From DASTQL01 sp035462845 (GTDB taxonomy: Bacteria; Actinomycetota; Actinomycetes; Jiangellales; Jiangellaceae): a DNA stretch of 28,841 bases. This document shows, piece after piece, positions 1 through 7,403 of the stretch. The position numbers and the translations under genes are program-made. The notes beneath the pieces are model-generated. The model was not told where the DNA came from. It was given only the letters and a program-made list of their open reading frames with translations, and searched no databases. The DNA is taken from contig DATHTV010000011.1 of assembly GCA_035462845.1 (NCBI GenBank), forward strand, positions 1-28,841, written 5' to 3'. The stretch's first letter is position 1; each line of letters starts with the position of its first letter.

Positions 1-563
1 AGGGTCCGCGAGGACAGGCTCGCGAAGTAGACCTCGGCCTCGTGCTCGGCGCGCTTGCGCAGGCAGAAGGCCAGCCGCTCCAGCGCGACGCCGGACACCC
101 GGCCGGTGGCCGCCGTGACGAAGAGCTGCCGGAAGCGCGGCATGGTCGAGCGCGCGGTGGCGCCCAGCAGCTCCGGCGACACGGGGACGTCGCGCCACCC
201 GAGCACGGCCAGGCCCTCCGCGGCCGCCAGCTGCTCGACCGTGGCGGCGGCCTCGCGCGCGTCGACCTCGTCGGCCGGCAGGAACGCCAGCCCGACCGCG
301 TAGGACCCGGGCTCGGGGAGCGGGAAGCCGGCCACCGCCCGGAGGAAGGCGTCGGGGACCTGCACGAGGATGCCCGCCCCGTCTCCGGAGTCGGGTTCGG
401 CGCCCGAGGCGCCGCGGTGCTCGAGGTTGCGCAGGGCGGTCAGCGCCTGGTCCACGATGTCGTGGCTGGCCTCGCCGGAGAGCGTGGCCACGAATGCGAC
501 GCCGCAAGCGTCGTGCTCGTGCCGGCCGTCGTAGAGGCCCTGGGCGGGCGGGGTGAGGCGCAT
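1..563 (-). CDS. gltB: Glutamate synthase large subunit, N-terminal part (runs off left edge)
   Basis: Large subunit of NADPH-dependent glutamate synthase (GOGAT), which makes two glutamates from glutamine and 2-oxoglutarate in the cytoplasm. About 187 codons are visible. They match the start of the class II glutamine amidotransferase domain: HDACGVAFVA at residues 17-26, where Cys20 should become the N-terminal nucleophile after removal of a 19-residue propeptide, then LEHRGASGAEPDSGDGAGIL about 25 residues later. Both blocks are hallmarks of GltB. The ATG at 563 has a GGGAG Shine-Dalgarno about six bases upstream. The full protein of this family is about 1500 residues, so most of it, and any gltD, lies beyond the left edge. 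A GlnR-box-like site 60-75 bases upstream suggests nitrogen control. Identity is secure; completeness cannot be judged. Confidence 0.95.
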   Translation of the reverse strand, partial: MRLTPPAQGLYDGRHEHDACGVAFVATLSGEASHDIVDQALTALRNLEHRGASGAEPDSGDGAGILVQVPDAFLRAVAGFPLPEPGSYAVGLAFLPADEVDAREAAATVEQLAAAEGLAVLGWRDVPVSPELLGATARSTMPRFRQLFVTAATGRVSGVALERLAFCLRKRAEHEAEVYFASLSSRT

Positions 564-622
564 GGGCGCTCCCGTCGTCGGTGTGGCGGCGGGTACGAGG
601 GACAACGCTGGCCCTGCGCAGT

Positions 623-638
623 GTTGCGGGGAGGTTAC
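623..638 (-). promoter_or_regulatory. Candidate GlnR box upstream of gltB
   Basis: The minus strand reads GTAAC-CTCCCC-GCAAC. This fits the actinobacterial GlnR half-site layout GTnAC-n6-GnAAC, which contains the AC-n9-AC core. It lies 60-75 bases before the gltB ATG, where GlnR sites are commonly found, and gltB is a plausible nitrogen-regulon member. It overlaps a TANNNT-like TAACCT (637-632), so it could equally be part of the core promoter. Inferred from pattern only. Confidence 0.45.
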
Positions 639-699
639 CGCACGGATGCCGTCCGTCCCGCGGCGCGGACGGTAGCAGTCCACATTCCGGATGGGCCGG

Positions 700-1419
700 T
701 CAGCCGAGCCCGGTTCCCACCAGGGCCCCGAAGCCGTACGTGGCGGCCGCGGCGAGCGCCCCGAGCACGAGCTGGCGCAGCCCGCCGTACCACCACGGGC
801 GCGAGGTGATCCGGGTCACGACCGCGCCGGCTGCGAACAGCCCGGCCAGCGACACGACGACGGCCGGCAGCAGGGTGGCGGCGCCCAGCAGGTAGGGAGC
901 GATCGGGATGATGGCCCCGACCGCGAAGGCGACGAAGGACGCCACCGCGGCCAGCTTGGCCGAGGGCAGGTCGTCCAGGGTGACGCCGAGCTCCTCGCGG
1001 GCGTGCACCTCGAGGGCCAGCTCCGGGTCGCGGTGGAGCTGCCGGGAGACCTCGGCGGCGAGCTCTGGGGTCAGTCCCCGCTCGACGTACATCTGGGCGA
1101 GCTCGGCCTGCTCGCCCTCCGGGTTCTTCACCAGCTCGACCCGCTCGACCTCGATCTCGGCGCGCGCGTGCTCGGCCTGCGAGGCGACCGAGGTGTACTC
1201 GCCCGCGGCCATGCTGAAGGCGCCCGCCGCGAGGCCGGCGAGCCCGGCGAGCACGACGACGCTGCGGTCCGCCCCGCCGCCGGCGACACCGGCGATGAGG
1301 GCGAAGTTGGACACCAGCCCGTCCATCGCCCCGAACACGGCGGGCCGCAGCCACCCGCCGGTGACGTCGGCGTGCTCGTGACCGACCTCCGGCGCCGTCC
1401 GCTCCACCTGCTCGCTCAC
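700..1419 (-). CDS. VIT1/CCC1-family transporter (iron/manganese type)
   Basis: About 239 residues of a VIT1/CCC1 membrane transporter, a family that moves Fe2+ or Mn2+ out of the cytosol. Helix 1 carries the family pattern GAMDGLVSN and helix 2 carries GAFSMAAGEY. A long charged cytosolic segment follows (HARAEIEVERVELVKNPEGE, then RGLTPELAAEVSRQL and an HAREELGV block), which is the metal-binding helical domain of the family. Three more helices follow, giving the expected five. The start is uncertain: GTG 1419 gives MSEQVERTAP, GTG 1428 adds three residues, and a start at 1488 would overlap lgt. None has a convincing Shine-Dalgarno. It lies 49 bases behind lgt on the same strand, so it could share that transcript. 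Metal specificity cannot be read from the sequence. Confidence 0.87.
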   Translation of the reverse strand: MSEQVERTAPEVGHEHADVTGGWLRPAVFGAMDGLVSNFALIAGVAGGGADRSVVVLAGLAGLAAGAFSMAAGEYTSVASQAEHARAEIEVERVELVKNPEGEQAELAQMYVERGLTPELAAEVSRQLHRDPELALEVHAREELGVTLDDLPSAKLAAVASFVAFAVGAIIPIAPYLLGAATLLPAVVVSLAGLFAAGAVVTRITSRPWWYGGLRQLVLGALAAAATYGFGALVGTGLG

Positions 1420-1468
1420 ACCGGCCACAGTAGGTCGGCGCCCGACGGGGCGACAACGCAGGCCAGGC

Positions 1469-2329
1469 TCACCTCGCGTCCGCCGCACCCTCCTGGACGG
1501 GGTCCACCCGCGGGTCGACGACCTCCTCGCGTCCGGGCCGGAGCCGGCTCGACACGACGATGTACGCCACCGCGCCGGCGAAGACCAGCACGGCGGTCCA
1601 CACGTTCAGCCGGAGCCCGAGGACGACGTCGGCGGCGTCGACGCGCAGTGCCTCGATCCAGCCCCGACCGAGGGTGTAGAGCGCCACGTAGAGCGCGAAG
1701 GCTCGGCCGTGCCCCATCCGGAACCGGCGGTCGGCCCAGATGACGGCGAGCGCCACGCCCACGCACCACAGCGACTCGTAGAGGAAGGTGGGGTGGAAGG
1801 TCTCGGCCGCGAGATAGGCCTCCGGCCGGTTCTCCGGCGCGATCTCCAGGCCCCAGGGCAGGTCCGTCGGGCGGCCGAACAGCTCCTGGTTGAACCAGTT
1901 GCCCCAGCGCCCGATCGCCTGGGCGAGGGCGATGCCCGGGGCCACGGCGTCGGCGTAGGCCGGTAGCGGGATCCCCCGCCGCCGGCAGCCGATCCACGCC
2001 CCCACACCGCCCAGGGCGACGGCGCCCCAGATGCCCAGCCCGCCCCGCCACACCTGCAGGGCGGCCAGCGGGTCACCCCCCGGGCCGAAGTAGGGGTCCC
2101 ACTCGGTCAGCACGTGGTACAGCCGCCCGCCGATGATGCCGAACGGCACGGCCCAGACGGCGACGTCGGCCACCGTCCCCTGCCGTCCACCCCGCTGCAC
2201 CCAGCGGCGGTCGCCCAGCCAGACGGCGACGACGATGCCGAGCAGGATGCACAGCGCGTACGCACGCAGCGGCAGCGGCCCGAGGTACCAGACCCCCTGG
2301 TCGGGGCTGGGGATGGCGGCGGGCAGCAC
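1469..2329 (-). CDS. lgt: Prolipoprotein diacylglyceryl transferase
   Basis: Integral membrane enzyme that transfers diacylglyceryl from phosphatidylglycerol to the lipobox cysteine of prolipoproteins, the first step of lipoprotein maturation. The 286-residue product has the usual length and multi-helix hydrophobic profile. The Lgt signature GRWGNWFNQELFG is at about residues 140-152, preceded by IIGGRLYHVL (about 65-74) and GGLGIWG (about 96-102). The start is GTG 2329, with GGGAG five bases upstream. The C-terminal tail after the last helix is hydrophilic and rich in D/R/E (EEVVDPRVDPVQEG), a common variable extension in actinobacteria. It lies 31 bases after the DsbA-like gene, so it is probably the distal end of the trpC-B-A-MauE-DsbA-lgt unit. 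The trpA-lgt linkage is common in this phylum. Confidence 0.97.
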   Translation of the reverse strand: MLPAAIPSPDQGVWYLGPLPLRAYALCILLGIVVAVWLGDRRWVQRGGRQGTVADVAVWAVPFGIIGGRLYHVLTEWDPYFGPGGDPLAALQVWRGGLGIWGAVALGGVGAWIGCRRRGIPLPAYADAVAPGIALAQAIGRWGNWFNQELFGRPTDLPWGLEIAPENRPEAYLAAETFHPTFLYESLWCVGVALAVIWADRRFRMGHGRAFALYVALYTLGRGWIEALRVDAADVVLGLRLNVWTAVLVFAGAVAYIVVSSRLRPGREEVVDPRVDPVQEGAADAR

Positions 2330-2360
2330 GGCGTCTCCCTGGTCCTGGGGGTGGCGGGAA

Positions 2361-3143
2361 TCAGGAGGCGGGGACGGCGTCCGCGATGCGCTGCTCGAGC
2401 ACCGACGGGTCCTCGAACATCGACGCCAGCTGGTCGTCCGGGACGCGCTCGCCGTCGATGAACAGGGTCGGCGTGCCGGTCACCCCGGCCGAGGACCCCG
2501 AGCCGGCGACGTTGTCCACCCAGGCCGCGTACGTGCCGTCCTCGAGGCAGCTGCGGACCTCGTCCTCGTCGGCGCCGGCCTCGCCGGCCCAGCCCACGAG
2601 GTCGTCCGTGCTCCAGGCCTCCTGGCCGCGCGTCTCCGGCGGCTGGTTGGCGAAGACGATGGTGTGGAAGCGCAGCGCGGCCTCCGCGCCGGCGTCCGCC
2701 GTGCAGCCCAGCGCCTGGGCCGCGGGCACGGAGGAGGAGTTGCCGAGGCTGTCGTCCAGGAAGGTCAGCGGGTGCAGGACCAGCCGGATGTCCCCGTCGG
2801 CGACGGCCTGCTCGAGCACCGGGGCGTTCGTCGCCTCGAAGTCCGCGCAGGCCGGGCACTGGAAGTCCTCCCACAGGTTGACCGTGACCGGGGCCTCGGC
2901 GCTGCCGAGCGGCAGGCCACCGTCGGCCTCGCTGACCCCCGGGGGGAGCGCGGCCTCGGCGTCGACCGAGGTGCGGCTCGCGTTGACGGCGACCCCGACG
3001 ACCACCACCGCGACGAGCACGGCGACGGCGATGCCGATGCGGACCAGCCGCTCGCGCCGGCGGGCCGCTCGGGCCTGCTCCTCGCGGAGCTGCTGCGCCC
3101 GGGCGCGGGCCTCGGCGCGGCTCCCCTGGGGCTTGGCGCTCAT
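2361..3143 (-). CDS. DsbA-family membrane-anchored thiol oxidoreductase
   Basis: 260-residue thioredoxin-fold protein of the DsbA/Thioredoxin_4 type. Residues 1-33 are highly charged and cytosolic (rich in R, A, E, Q). Residues 34-55 form one transmembrane segment, and the rest is extracytoplasmic. The redox centre is CPAC (Cys96, Cys99) within EDFQCPACADF. The cis-Pro region is GVTGTPTLFIDG. Two further cysteines (in ALGCTADAG and VRSCLEDG) could form a structural disulfide. The ATG at 3143 overlaps the MauE/DoxX stop by 4 bases (ATGA), so translation is probably coupled. Family knowledge says such proteins oxidise or isomerise disulfides of exported proteins. The adjacent MauE-like membrane protein may be its redox partner, which is inference. 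Confidence 0.92.
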   Translation of the reverse strand: MSAKPQGSRAEARARAQQLREEQARAARRRERLVRIGIAVAVLVAVVVVGVAVNASRTSVDAEAALPPGVSEADGGLPLGSAEAPVTVNLWEDFQCPACADFEATNAPVLEQAVADGDIRLVLHPLTFLDDSLGNSSSVPAAQALGCTADAGAEAALRFHTIVFANQPPETRGQEAWSTDDLVGWAGEAGADEDEVRSCLEDGTYAAWVDNVAGSGSSAGVTGTPTLFIDGERVPDDQLASMFEDPSVLEQRIADAVPAS

Positions 3144-3727
3144 CGGGTGGTCTCCTCCTCGGCCGGGCCGTGCGGAACGGGCGGTGCGACGTGGGCGTGC
3201 CTGCCGTCGGCGTGCTCGGCCGATGGCAGGTGCGGCAGCTGGGGCGTCGCCTCGTGGCGGCCGTGCCGGTCGACGGCGAGCCGACTGGCCGGGAACACGA
3301 CGAGCCAGCAGGCCAGCGCGAGGAAGCCGAGGTCGCGCAGGATCTCCTCGAGGTAGCGCGTCTCGCTCGGGTCGATCTGGCCGCCGCCGCCGAAGCAGCC
3401 GCAGTCGATCGACAGCCCGCGGGCCCAGGCCGAGGCGACCCCGGCGATGAAGGCGACCATCAGCACCGCGGTCACTGCGGCCGCGAACCGGGTGGCGAGC
3501 CCGACCAGCAGGAGCACGGCCAGGCCGATCTCGAGGAAGGGCAGCACGAGCCCCACCAGCTCACCCACCGCGGGCGGGAAGATCTGGTAGGCCTGCACGG
3601 CCCGGACCATGGTCTGCGGGTCGACGGCCTTGATCGCGCCGGCGTAGCCGAGGATCCCGGCCAGGACGAGGCGGGCGGCGGTCGAGACCCAGAGCAGCCG
3701 CGGCGACCGGGTGGCGAGTGCGGTCAC
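3140..3727 (-). CDS. MauE/DoxX-like membrane protein
   Basis: 195-residue polytopic membrane protein. It has four hydrophobic helices (about 15-35, 55-77, 82-102 and 130-150), followed by a hydrophilic His-rich tail (RHGRHEATPQLPHLPSAEHADGRHAHVA). LSIDCGCFGGGG at 106-117 contains the CxC pair (Cys109, Cys111) typical of the MauE branch of the DoxX/MauE superfamily, which is linked to disulfide formation or electron transfer in the membrane. The start is GTG 3727, within the trpA stop (GTGA overlap). Its own stop overlaps the DsbA-like ATG (ATGA). A much longer open frame continues upstream to 4675, but that part is antisense-free shadow of trpA in another frame and is not coding. A role as reoxidant or reductant of the neighbouring CPAC protein is inferred from context. 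Confidence 0.85.
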   Translation of the reverse strand: MTALATRSPRLLWVSTAARLVLAGILGYAGAIKAVDPQTMVRAVQAYQIFPPAVGELVGLVLPFLEIGLAVLLLVGLATRFAAAVTAVLMVAFIAGVASAWARGLSIDCGCFGGGGQIDPSETRYLEEILRDLGFLALACWLVVFPASRLAVDRHGRHEATPQLPHLPSAEHADGRHAHVAPPVPHGPAEEETTR

Positions 3728-4617
3728 GGCCCCCGACGCCCCTCGTCGCCGCTGTGGTTGCCGCTGTGGTCGCCGCTGTGGTCGCCGCCGAGGTGCACGC
3801 CGGCGAGACTGCTGCCGCGCGGCCGCTCCCGTACCCCGCGGGCCAGCTCGGCGGCGAGGCCGGCCACCGCACGCCGGCCGGCGTCCTCGTCGACGGCGTC
3901 GAGCAGCAGGCGTACGAAGGCCGACCCCACGATCACGCCGTCGGCGTAACCGGCGACCTCGGCGGCCTGCGCTGCGGTGGACACCCCGAGCCCCACGGCG
4001 ACCGGGAGGTCGGTGGCGGCGCGGACGCGGGAGACCAGCGTCGCCGCGGTACCGGCGACGGCGGAGCGGGCCCCGGTGACCCCCATCGTCGACGCCGCGT
4101 AGACGAAGCCGCGGCAGGCGCGGGCGGTCATCGCGATCCGCTCGTCGGTCGAGGACGGGGCGACCAGGAAGACGGTGTCGACGTCCGCCCGGCGTGCGGC
4201 CGCGACCCACGGACGGGCCTCGTCGGGGGTCAGGTCCGGGGTGATCACGCCGCACCCGCCGACCGCGGCGAGGTCGGCGGCGAAGCGCTCGACGCCGTAG
4301 CGCTCGACCGGGTTCCAGTACGACATCACCAGGGTCGCCGCACCCGTGGCGGCGACCGCCTCCACGGTCCGGAGGACGTCGGCGGTCCGCGTACCGGCCC
4401 GCAGCGACGCGTCGACGGCGGCCTGGATGGTGGGCCCGTCCATGAGCGGGTCGCTGTAGGGCAGGCCGACCTCGACCACGTCGACACCCGCCTCGACCAT
4501 CGCCGTCAGCGCGGCGATCCCGCCCTCGGCGCTGGGGAACCCGGCCGGCAGGTAGGCGACGAGGGCGGCCCGGTCCTCCGACCTGGCCCGGCCGAACACC
4601 TCGGCGAGGCGGCTCAC
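3724..4617 (-). CDS. trpA: Tryptophan synthase alpha chain
   Basis: Cleaves indole-3-glycerol phosphate to indole and glyceraldehyde 3-phosphate, passing indole to TrpB in the alpha2-beta2 complex. From GTG 4617, which overlaps the trpB stop as GTGA, the product has 297 residues. YLPAGFP is at 22-28. The catalytic pair sits in VEVGLPYSDPLMDG as Glu49 and Asp60, the same numbers as in the classical enterobacterial enzyme, which supports this start. Later motifs are MSYWNPV, YAASTMGVTGAR, VGLGVSTAAQA and GVIVGSAFV. The family is usually about 260-275 residues. The excess is a C-terminal tail containing a three-copy His-Ser-Gly-Asp/Asn repeat encoded by 12-bp tandem repeats, which looks non-catalytic. 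The stop overlaps the MauE-like start. Confidence 0.97.
   Translation of the reverse strand: MSRLAEVFGRARSEDRAALVAYLPAGFPSAEGGIAALTAMVEAGVDVVEVGLPYSDPLMDGPTIQAAVDASLRAGTRTADVLRTVEAVAATGAATLVMSYWNPVERYGVERFAADLAAVGGCGVITPDLTPDEARPWVAAARRADVDTVFLVAPSSTDERIAMTARACRGFVYAASTMGVTGARSAVAGTAATLVSRVRAATDLPVAVGLGVSTAAQAAEVAGYADGVIVGSAFVRLLLDAVDEDAGRRAVAGLAAELARGVRERPRGSSLAGVHLGGDHSGDHSGNHSGDEGRRGP
3751..3786. repeat. 12-bp tandem repeat inside the trpA 3' end
   Basis: Three consecutive 12-bp units are present. The plus strand reads GCTGTGGTTGCC once and then GCTGTGGTCGCC twice. On the coding strand they encode Gly-Asp/Asn-His-Ser steps near the TrpA C-terminus. The period is a multiple of three, so copy-number change would keep the frame and the coupled start of the next gene. 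Confidence 0.85.
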
Positions 4618-5852
4618 GCCTCCCCCGACACCAGGCCGAACCACCGGGCGGCGGTGTCGACGTCCTTGTCGCCACGCCCGGAGAGGTTCACCAGCACGAC
4701 CGCGCCGGCACCCAGCCGGGCGCCGAGGCGCTGCGCCCCGGCCAGGGCGTGCGCGCTCTCGATGGCCGGGATGATGCCCTCCGTACGGCACAGCAGCCGG
4801 AAGGCCTCCATGGCCTCGGCATCCGGCACGGCCTCGTACGCGGCGCGCCCGGTGTCGTGCAGCCACGCGTGCTCCGGGCCGACCCCGGGGTAGTCGAGGC
4901 CGGCCGAGATCGAGTGCGACTCGACGGTCTGGCCCATCTCGTCCTGGAGCAGGTACGAGCGCGCGCCGTGGAGCACGCCAGGCGTGCCGCCGACGATGGT
5001 CGCGGCGTGCCGGCCGGTGTCGACGCCGTCACCGCCGGCCTCGAACCCGTACAGGGCCACCCCAGGATCGTCGAGGAACGCGGTGAAGATGCCGATGGCG
5101 TTGGATCCGCCGCCCACGCAGGCGGCCACGGCGTCCGGAAGCGCACCGGTGAGCTCGAGGACCTGGGCACGCGCCTCGTCGCCGATGACACGGTGGAAGT
5201 CCCGGACCATCACGGGGAACGGGTGCGGCCCGGCGACCGTCCCGAGCAGGTAGTGCGTGCTGTCGACGTTCGTGACCCAGTCGCGCATCGCCTCGTTGAT
5301 GGCGTCCTTGAGCGTGCGCGAGCCGGTACGGACCGGGACGACCTCGGCGCCGAGGAGGCGCATGCGGGCGACGTTGAGCGCCTGCCGGCGGGTGTCCTCC
5401 TCGCCCATGTAGACCACGCAGTCGAGCCCCATCAACGCCGCCGCGGTGGCGGTGGCCACGCCGTGCTGACCCGCCCCGGTCTCGGCGATGACGCGGGTCT
5501 TGCCCATCCGCCGGGTCAGCAGCACCTGGCCGAGCACGTTGTTGATCTTGTGGGATCCGGTGTGGTTGAGGTCCTCGCGCTTGAGCAGGACGCGGGCGCC
5601 GTGGGCGGCCTCCGTCCCGAACCGGCGCGCCTCGGTGAGCGGGTTGGGCCGGCCGGTGTACATCCGCTGCAGCTCGTCCAGCTCGGCCCGGAAGGCGGGG
5701 TCGACCCACGCCGACTCGTACTCGCGGGCGAGCTCGTCCAGGGCCGCCACCAGCGCCTCGGGGACGAACCTGCCACCGTACGGGCCGAAGTGGCCCAGCG
5801 AGTCGGGCACCGCGTGGGCGGAGGCAGGCGCGGCCCCCGCGCGCAGGGTCAC
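4614..5852 (-). CDS. trpB: Tryptophan synthase beta chain
   Basis: PLP enzyme that condenses indole with serine to give tryptophan. The 412-residue product starts at GTG 5852, overlapping the trpC stop as GTGA. FGPYGGRFVPE is at about 22-32. The Schiff-base lysine is Lys102 in LNHTGSHKINN. AETGAGQHG follows, then the PLP-phosphate loop CVGGGSNAIG and the C-terminal NLSGRGDKD. Length and motifs match the standard TrpB1 type that works with TrpA. The open frame continues upstream over trpC (to 6284) because of G+C bias, but homology begins only at the start chosen here. The stop overlaps the trpA start (4 bases), so the two subunits are probably made in stoichiometric amounts. Confidence 0.98.
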   Translation of the reverse strand: MTLRAGAAPASAHAVPDSLGHFGPYGGRFVPEALVAALDELAREYESAWVDPAFRAELDELQRMYTGRPNPLTEARRFGTEAAHGARVLLKREDLNHTGSHKINNVLGQVLLTRRMGKTRVIAETGAGQHGVATATAAALMGLDCVVYMGEEDTRRQALNVARMRLLGAEVVPVRTGSRTLKDAINEAMRDWVTNVDSTHYLLGTVAGPHPFPVMVRDFHRVIGDEARAQVLELTGALPDAVAACVGGGSNAIGIFTAFLDDPGVALYGFEAGGDGVDTGRHAATIVGGTPGVLHGARSYLLQDEMGQTVESHSISAGLDYPGVGPEHAWLHDTGRAAYEAVPDAEAMEAFRLLCRTEGIIPAIESAHALAGAQRLGARLGAGAVVLVNLSGRGDKDVDTAARWFGLVSGEA

Positions 5853-6658
5853 GGCCGGCCCTGCCGTAGCGCCGGGTGCGCGCCGGCGGCCACCAGGTCC
5901 GCGACGGCCGCCCTCGGGTCTCGCCCCGTCACCAGCGTCTCCCCCACGAGCACGGCATCGGCCCCCTCGCGGGCGAGCTCGATGACGTCGTGCGGGCCCC
6001 GCACGCCCGACTCGGCGATCTTGACGACGCCGTCCGGGACCCGTGGCGCCAGCCGGGCGAACTGGTCGCGGTGGACCTCCAGCGTGGTGAGGTCGCGGGC
6101 GTTGACGCCGATGACGCGGGCGCCGGCGTCCACGGCCCGGTCCACCTCCTCGGCGGTGTGGCACTCGACGAGAGCGGTGAGCCCGATCGACTCGGCTCGT
6201 TCGACGAGGCCGACCAGCGCGTTCTGCTCGAGCGCGACGACGAGCAGCAGGGCGAGGTCGGCGCCGTACGCGCGGGCCTCCCACAGCTGGTAGCTCGTGA
6301 GGATGAAGTCCTTGCGCAGCACCGGGCAGTCCACCGCCGTCCGCACGGCCTTGAGGTCGTCGAGCGACCCGCCGAACCGGCGGCCCTCGGTGAGCACGCT
6401 GATCGCCGCCGCGCCGCCGGCCTCGTAGTCGCGGGCCAGCGCTGCCGGGTCGTCGATCTCGGCCAGGGAGCCCCGGCTGGGGCTGGACCGCTTGACCTCC
6501 GCGATGACCGACACCCCGGGTGCGCGCAGCTGCGGCAGCGGGTCCCGGGCCGCGGGCTGGCGAGCGGCGCGCTCCTTGAGCTGGTCCAGGCTGACGTGCT
6601 CCTGCCGTGCGGCAAGGTCGGAGCGGACGCCGTCGAGGATCTCGTCGAGCACGCTCAC
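5849..6658 (-). CDS. trpC: Indole-3-glycerol phosphate synthase
   Basis: Ring-closing decarboxylase that converts carboxyphenylamino-deoxyribulose phosphate to indole-3-glycerol phosphate. The 269-residue (beta/alpha)8 barrel shows all family blocks in order: VIAEVKRSSPSRGSL, LTEGRRFGGSL, VLRKDFI, ALVECHTAEEV, GVNARDLTTL, VKIAESGV and AVLVGETLV. The start is GTG 6658, with GGGAGG about seven bases upstream, and gives MSVLDEIL, a common actinobacterial N-terminus. It is the first gene of the downstream trp half-operon. A TANNNT candidate (TACCCT) lies about 60 bases upstream in the gap it shares with the divergent DUF4190-type gene. It is monofunctional: no TrpF domain is fused to it, consistent with PriA acting as the isomerase. 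Confidence 0.97.
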   Translation of the reverse strand: MSVLDEILDGVRSDLAARQEHVSLDQLKERAARQPAARDPLPQLRAPGVSVIAEVKRSSPSRGSLAEIDDPAALARDYEAGGAAAISVLTEGRRFGGSLDDLKAVRTAVDCPVLRKDFILTSYQLWEARAYGADLALLLVVALEQNALVGLVERAESIGLTALVECHTAEEVDRAVDAGARVIGVNARDLTTLEVHRDQFARLAPRVPDGVVKIAESGVRGPHDVIELAREGADAVLVGETLVTGRDPRAAVADLVAAGAHPALRQGRP

Positions 6659-6716
6659 GGTCCGCCTCCCTCGCCTGCCTGAACCGGTCGGCGCCGCGCG
6701 CGTCGACACCCGGCCC

Positions 6717-6722
6717 AGGGTA
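6717..6722 (-). promoter_or_regulatory. Candidate -10 box for the trpC operon
   Basis: The minus strand reads TACCCT (TANNNT pattern) in the 178-base divergent gap between trpC and the DUF4190-type gene. It would give a leader of roughly 50 bases before GTG 6658. No clear -35 box and no Trp-codon leader peptide or attenuator hairpin was seen. On the other strand TACGTT at 6775-6780 is a similarly weak candidate for the DUF4190-type gene. Weak evidence from pattern and position alone. Confidence 0.3.
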
Positions 6723-6836
6723 ACCGCGCGGGTGACGTGCCCCGACCGCGCCCCGAGCCGGGGGAGCGCGGCGCTACGTTTGGTGCGCACCGTTGCGTGC
6801 CACCCGACCCACCGACGTGACTCAGGAGACGACCAC

Positions 6837-7358
6837 ATGAGCGTGCCGCCGTACGGCCAGCCCGGAGGCGACCAGCCGCCGGAGGGCCGGCCGCCGTACC
6901 CGGGCGGGGAGCAGCCGCCGTACCCGGGCGGGGAGCAGCCGCCGTACTACGGGCAGCCGGGCCAGCCCGGGCAGCCTGGGCAACCCGGCGGCTACCCACC
7001 GCCGGCGCAGCCCGGACCGTACGGCGAGCAGGGCTACCCCGCGGCGTCGTACCAGCCCGGCTACGGCGGGCCGTACGGCTACCCGGCGCCGCAGACGGAC
7101 CAGAAGGCGATCTGGGCGCTCGTGTCGGCGATCGCAGGCTGGGTGGCGTGCCCGATCGTCCTGCACGTCGTCGGATGGGTGCTCGCCAACCAGTCGCTGC
7201 GCGACATCCGGGCCTCGGGCGGTGCGCTGACCGGCGAGGGGATGGCACAGGCCGCGCGGATCGTCTCCATCATCGGCCTGGTGCTCTACGGCCTGGGCAC
7301 CGCGCTGCTCATCGTCCTGATCGTGGTCGGCGGTCTCGCGAGCGTCAGCACGACCTGA
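6837..7358 (+). CDS. Pro/Gly/Tyr-rich DUF4190-type membrane protein
   Basis: 173-residue protein with a long low-complexity cytosolic N-terminus (about 1-82) rich in Pro, Gly, Gln and Tyr, including PPYPGGEQ twice and a GQPGQPGQPG run. Two hydrophobic segments follow (about 88-110 and 142-168), separated by LANQSLRDIRASGGALTGEGMAQAARIVS. This layout matches the DUF4190 family. The ATG at 6837 has CAGGAG about eight bases upstream. It is the only plus-strand gene inside the trp region, lying between trpC and DUF2752 and dividing the trp cluster in two. Function is unknown for the family. The Pro-rich tail suggests protein-protein contacts at the membrane, which is inference. Confidence 0.85.
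   Translation: MSVPPYGQPGGDQPPEGRPPYPGGEQPPYPGGEQPPYYGQPGQPGQPGQPGGYPPPAQPGPYGEQGYPAASYQPGYGGPYGYPAPQTDQKAIWALVSAIAGWVACPIVLHVVGWVLANQSLRDIRASGGALTGEGMAQAARIVSIIGLVLYGLGTALLIVLIVVGGLASVSTT
6891..6938. repeat. 24-bp tandem repeat in the DUF4190-type gene
   Basis: Two adjacent 24-bp copies, identical by eye, followed by a 9-base partial copy. They encode the PPYPGGEQ octapeptide of the Pro-rich N-terminus. The repeat is in frame and of the kind that can change copy number. Confidence 0.85.
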
Positions 7359-7403
7359 CCGCCCGGGCGGCCGGAGGGCAGCGGCCGCGGGGCACCGGTC
7401 AGG
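7354..7403. terminator. Candidate bidirectional terminator between convergent genes
   Basis: CCTGACCG at 7354-7361 and CGGTCAGG at 7396-7403 are perfect inverted arms. Between them lies the compact palindrome CCGCCCGGGCGG (7359-7370). The stop codons of both convergent genes (TGA at 7356-7358 on plus and at 7401-7399 on minus) sit inside the two arms. There is no T tract, as is usual for G+C-rich hosts. Termination is inferred from symmetry and position. Confidence 0.5.

Noticed and set aside
3140..4675. 511-codon frame ending in the MauE-like protein
   Set aside because: The first 316 codons overlap trpA in another frame and are Arg/Gly-rich; the real start is GTG 3727 with the usual overlap.
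6659..6836. trp leader peptide and attenuator before trpC
   Set aside because: No short frame with Trp codons and no terminator/antiterminator pair could be seen.
7359..7398. Gap between convergent DUF4190-type and DUF2752 genes as a hidden small gene
   Set aside because: Only 40 bases and fully explained by the inverted repeat.
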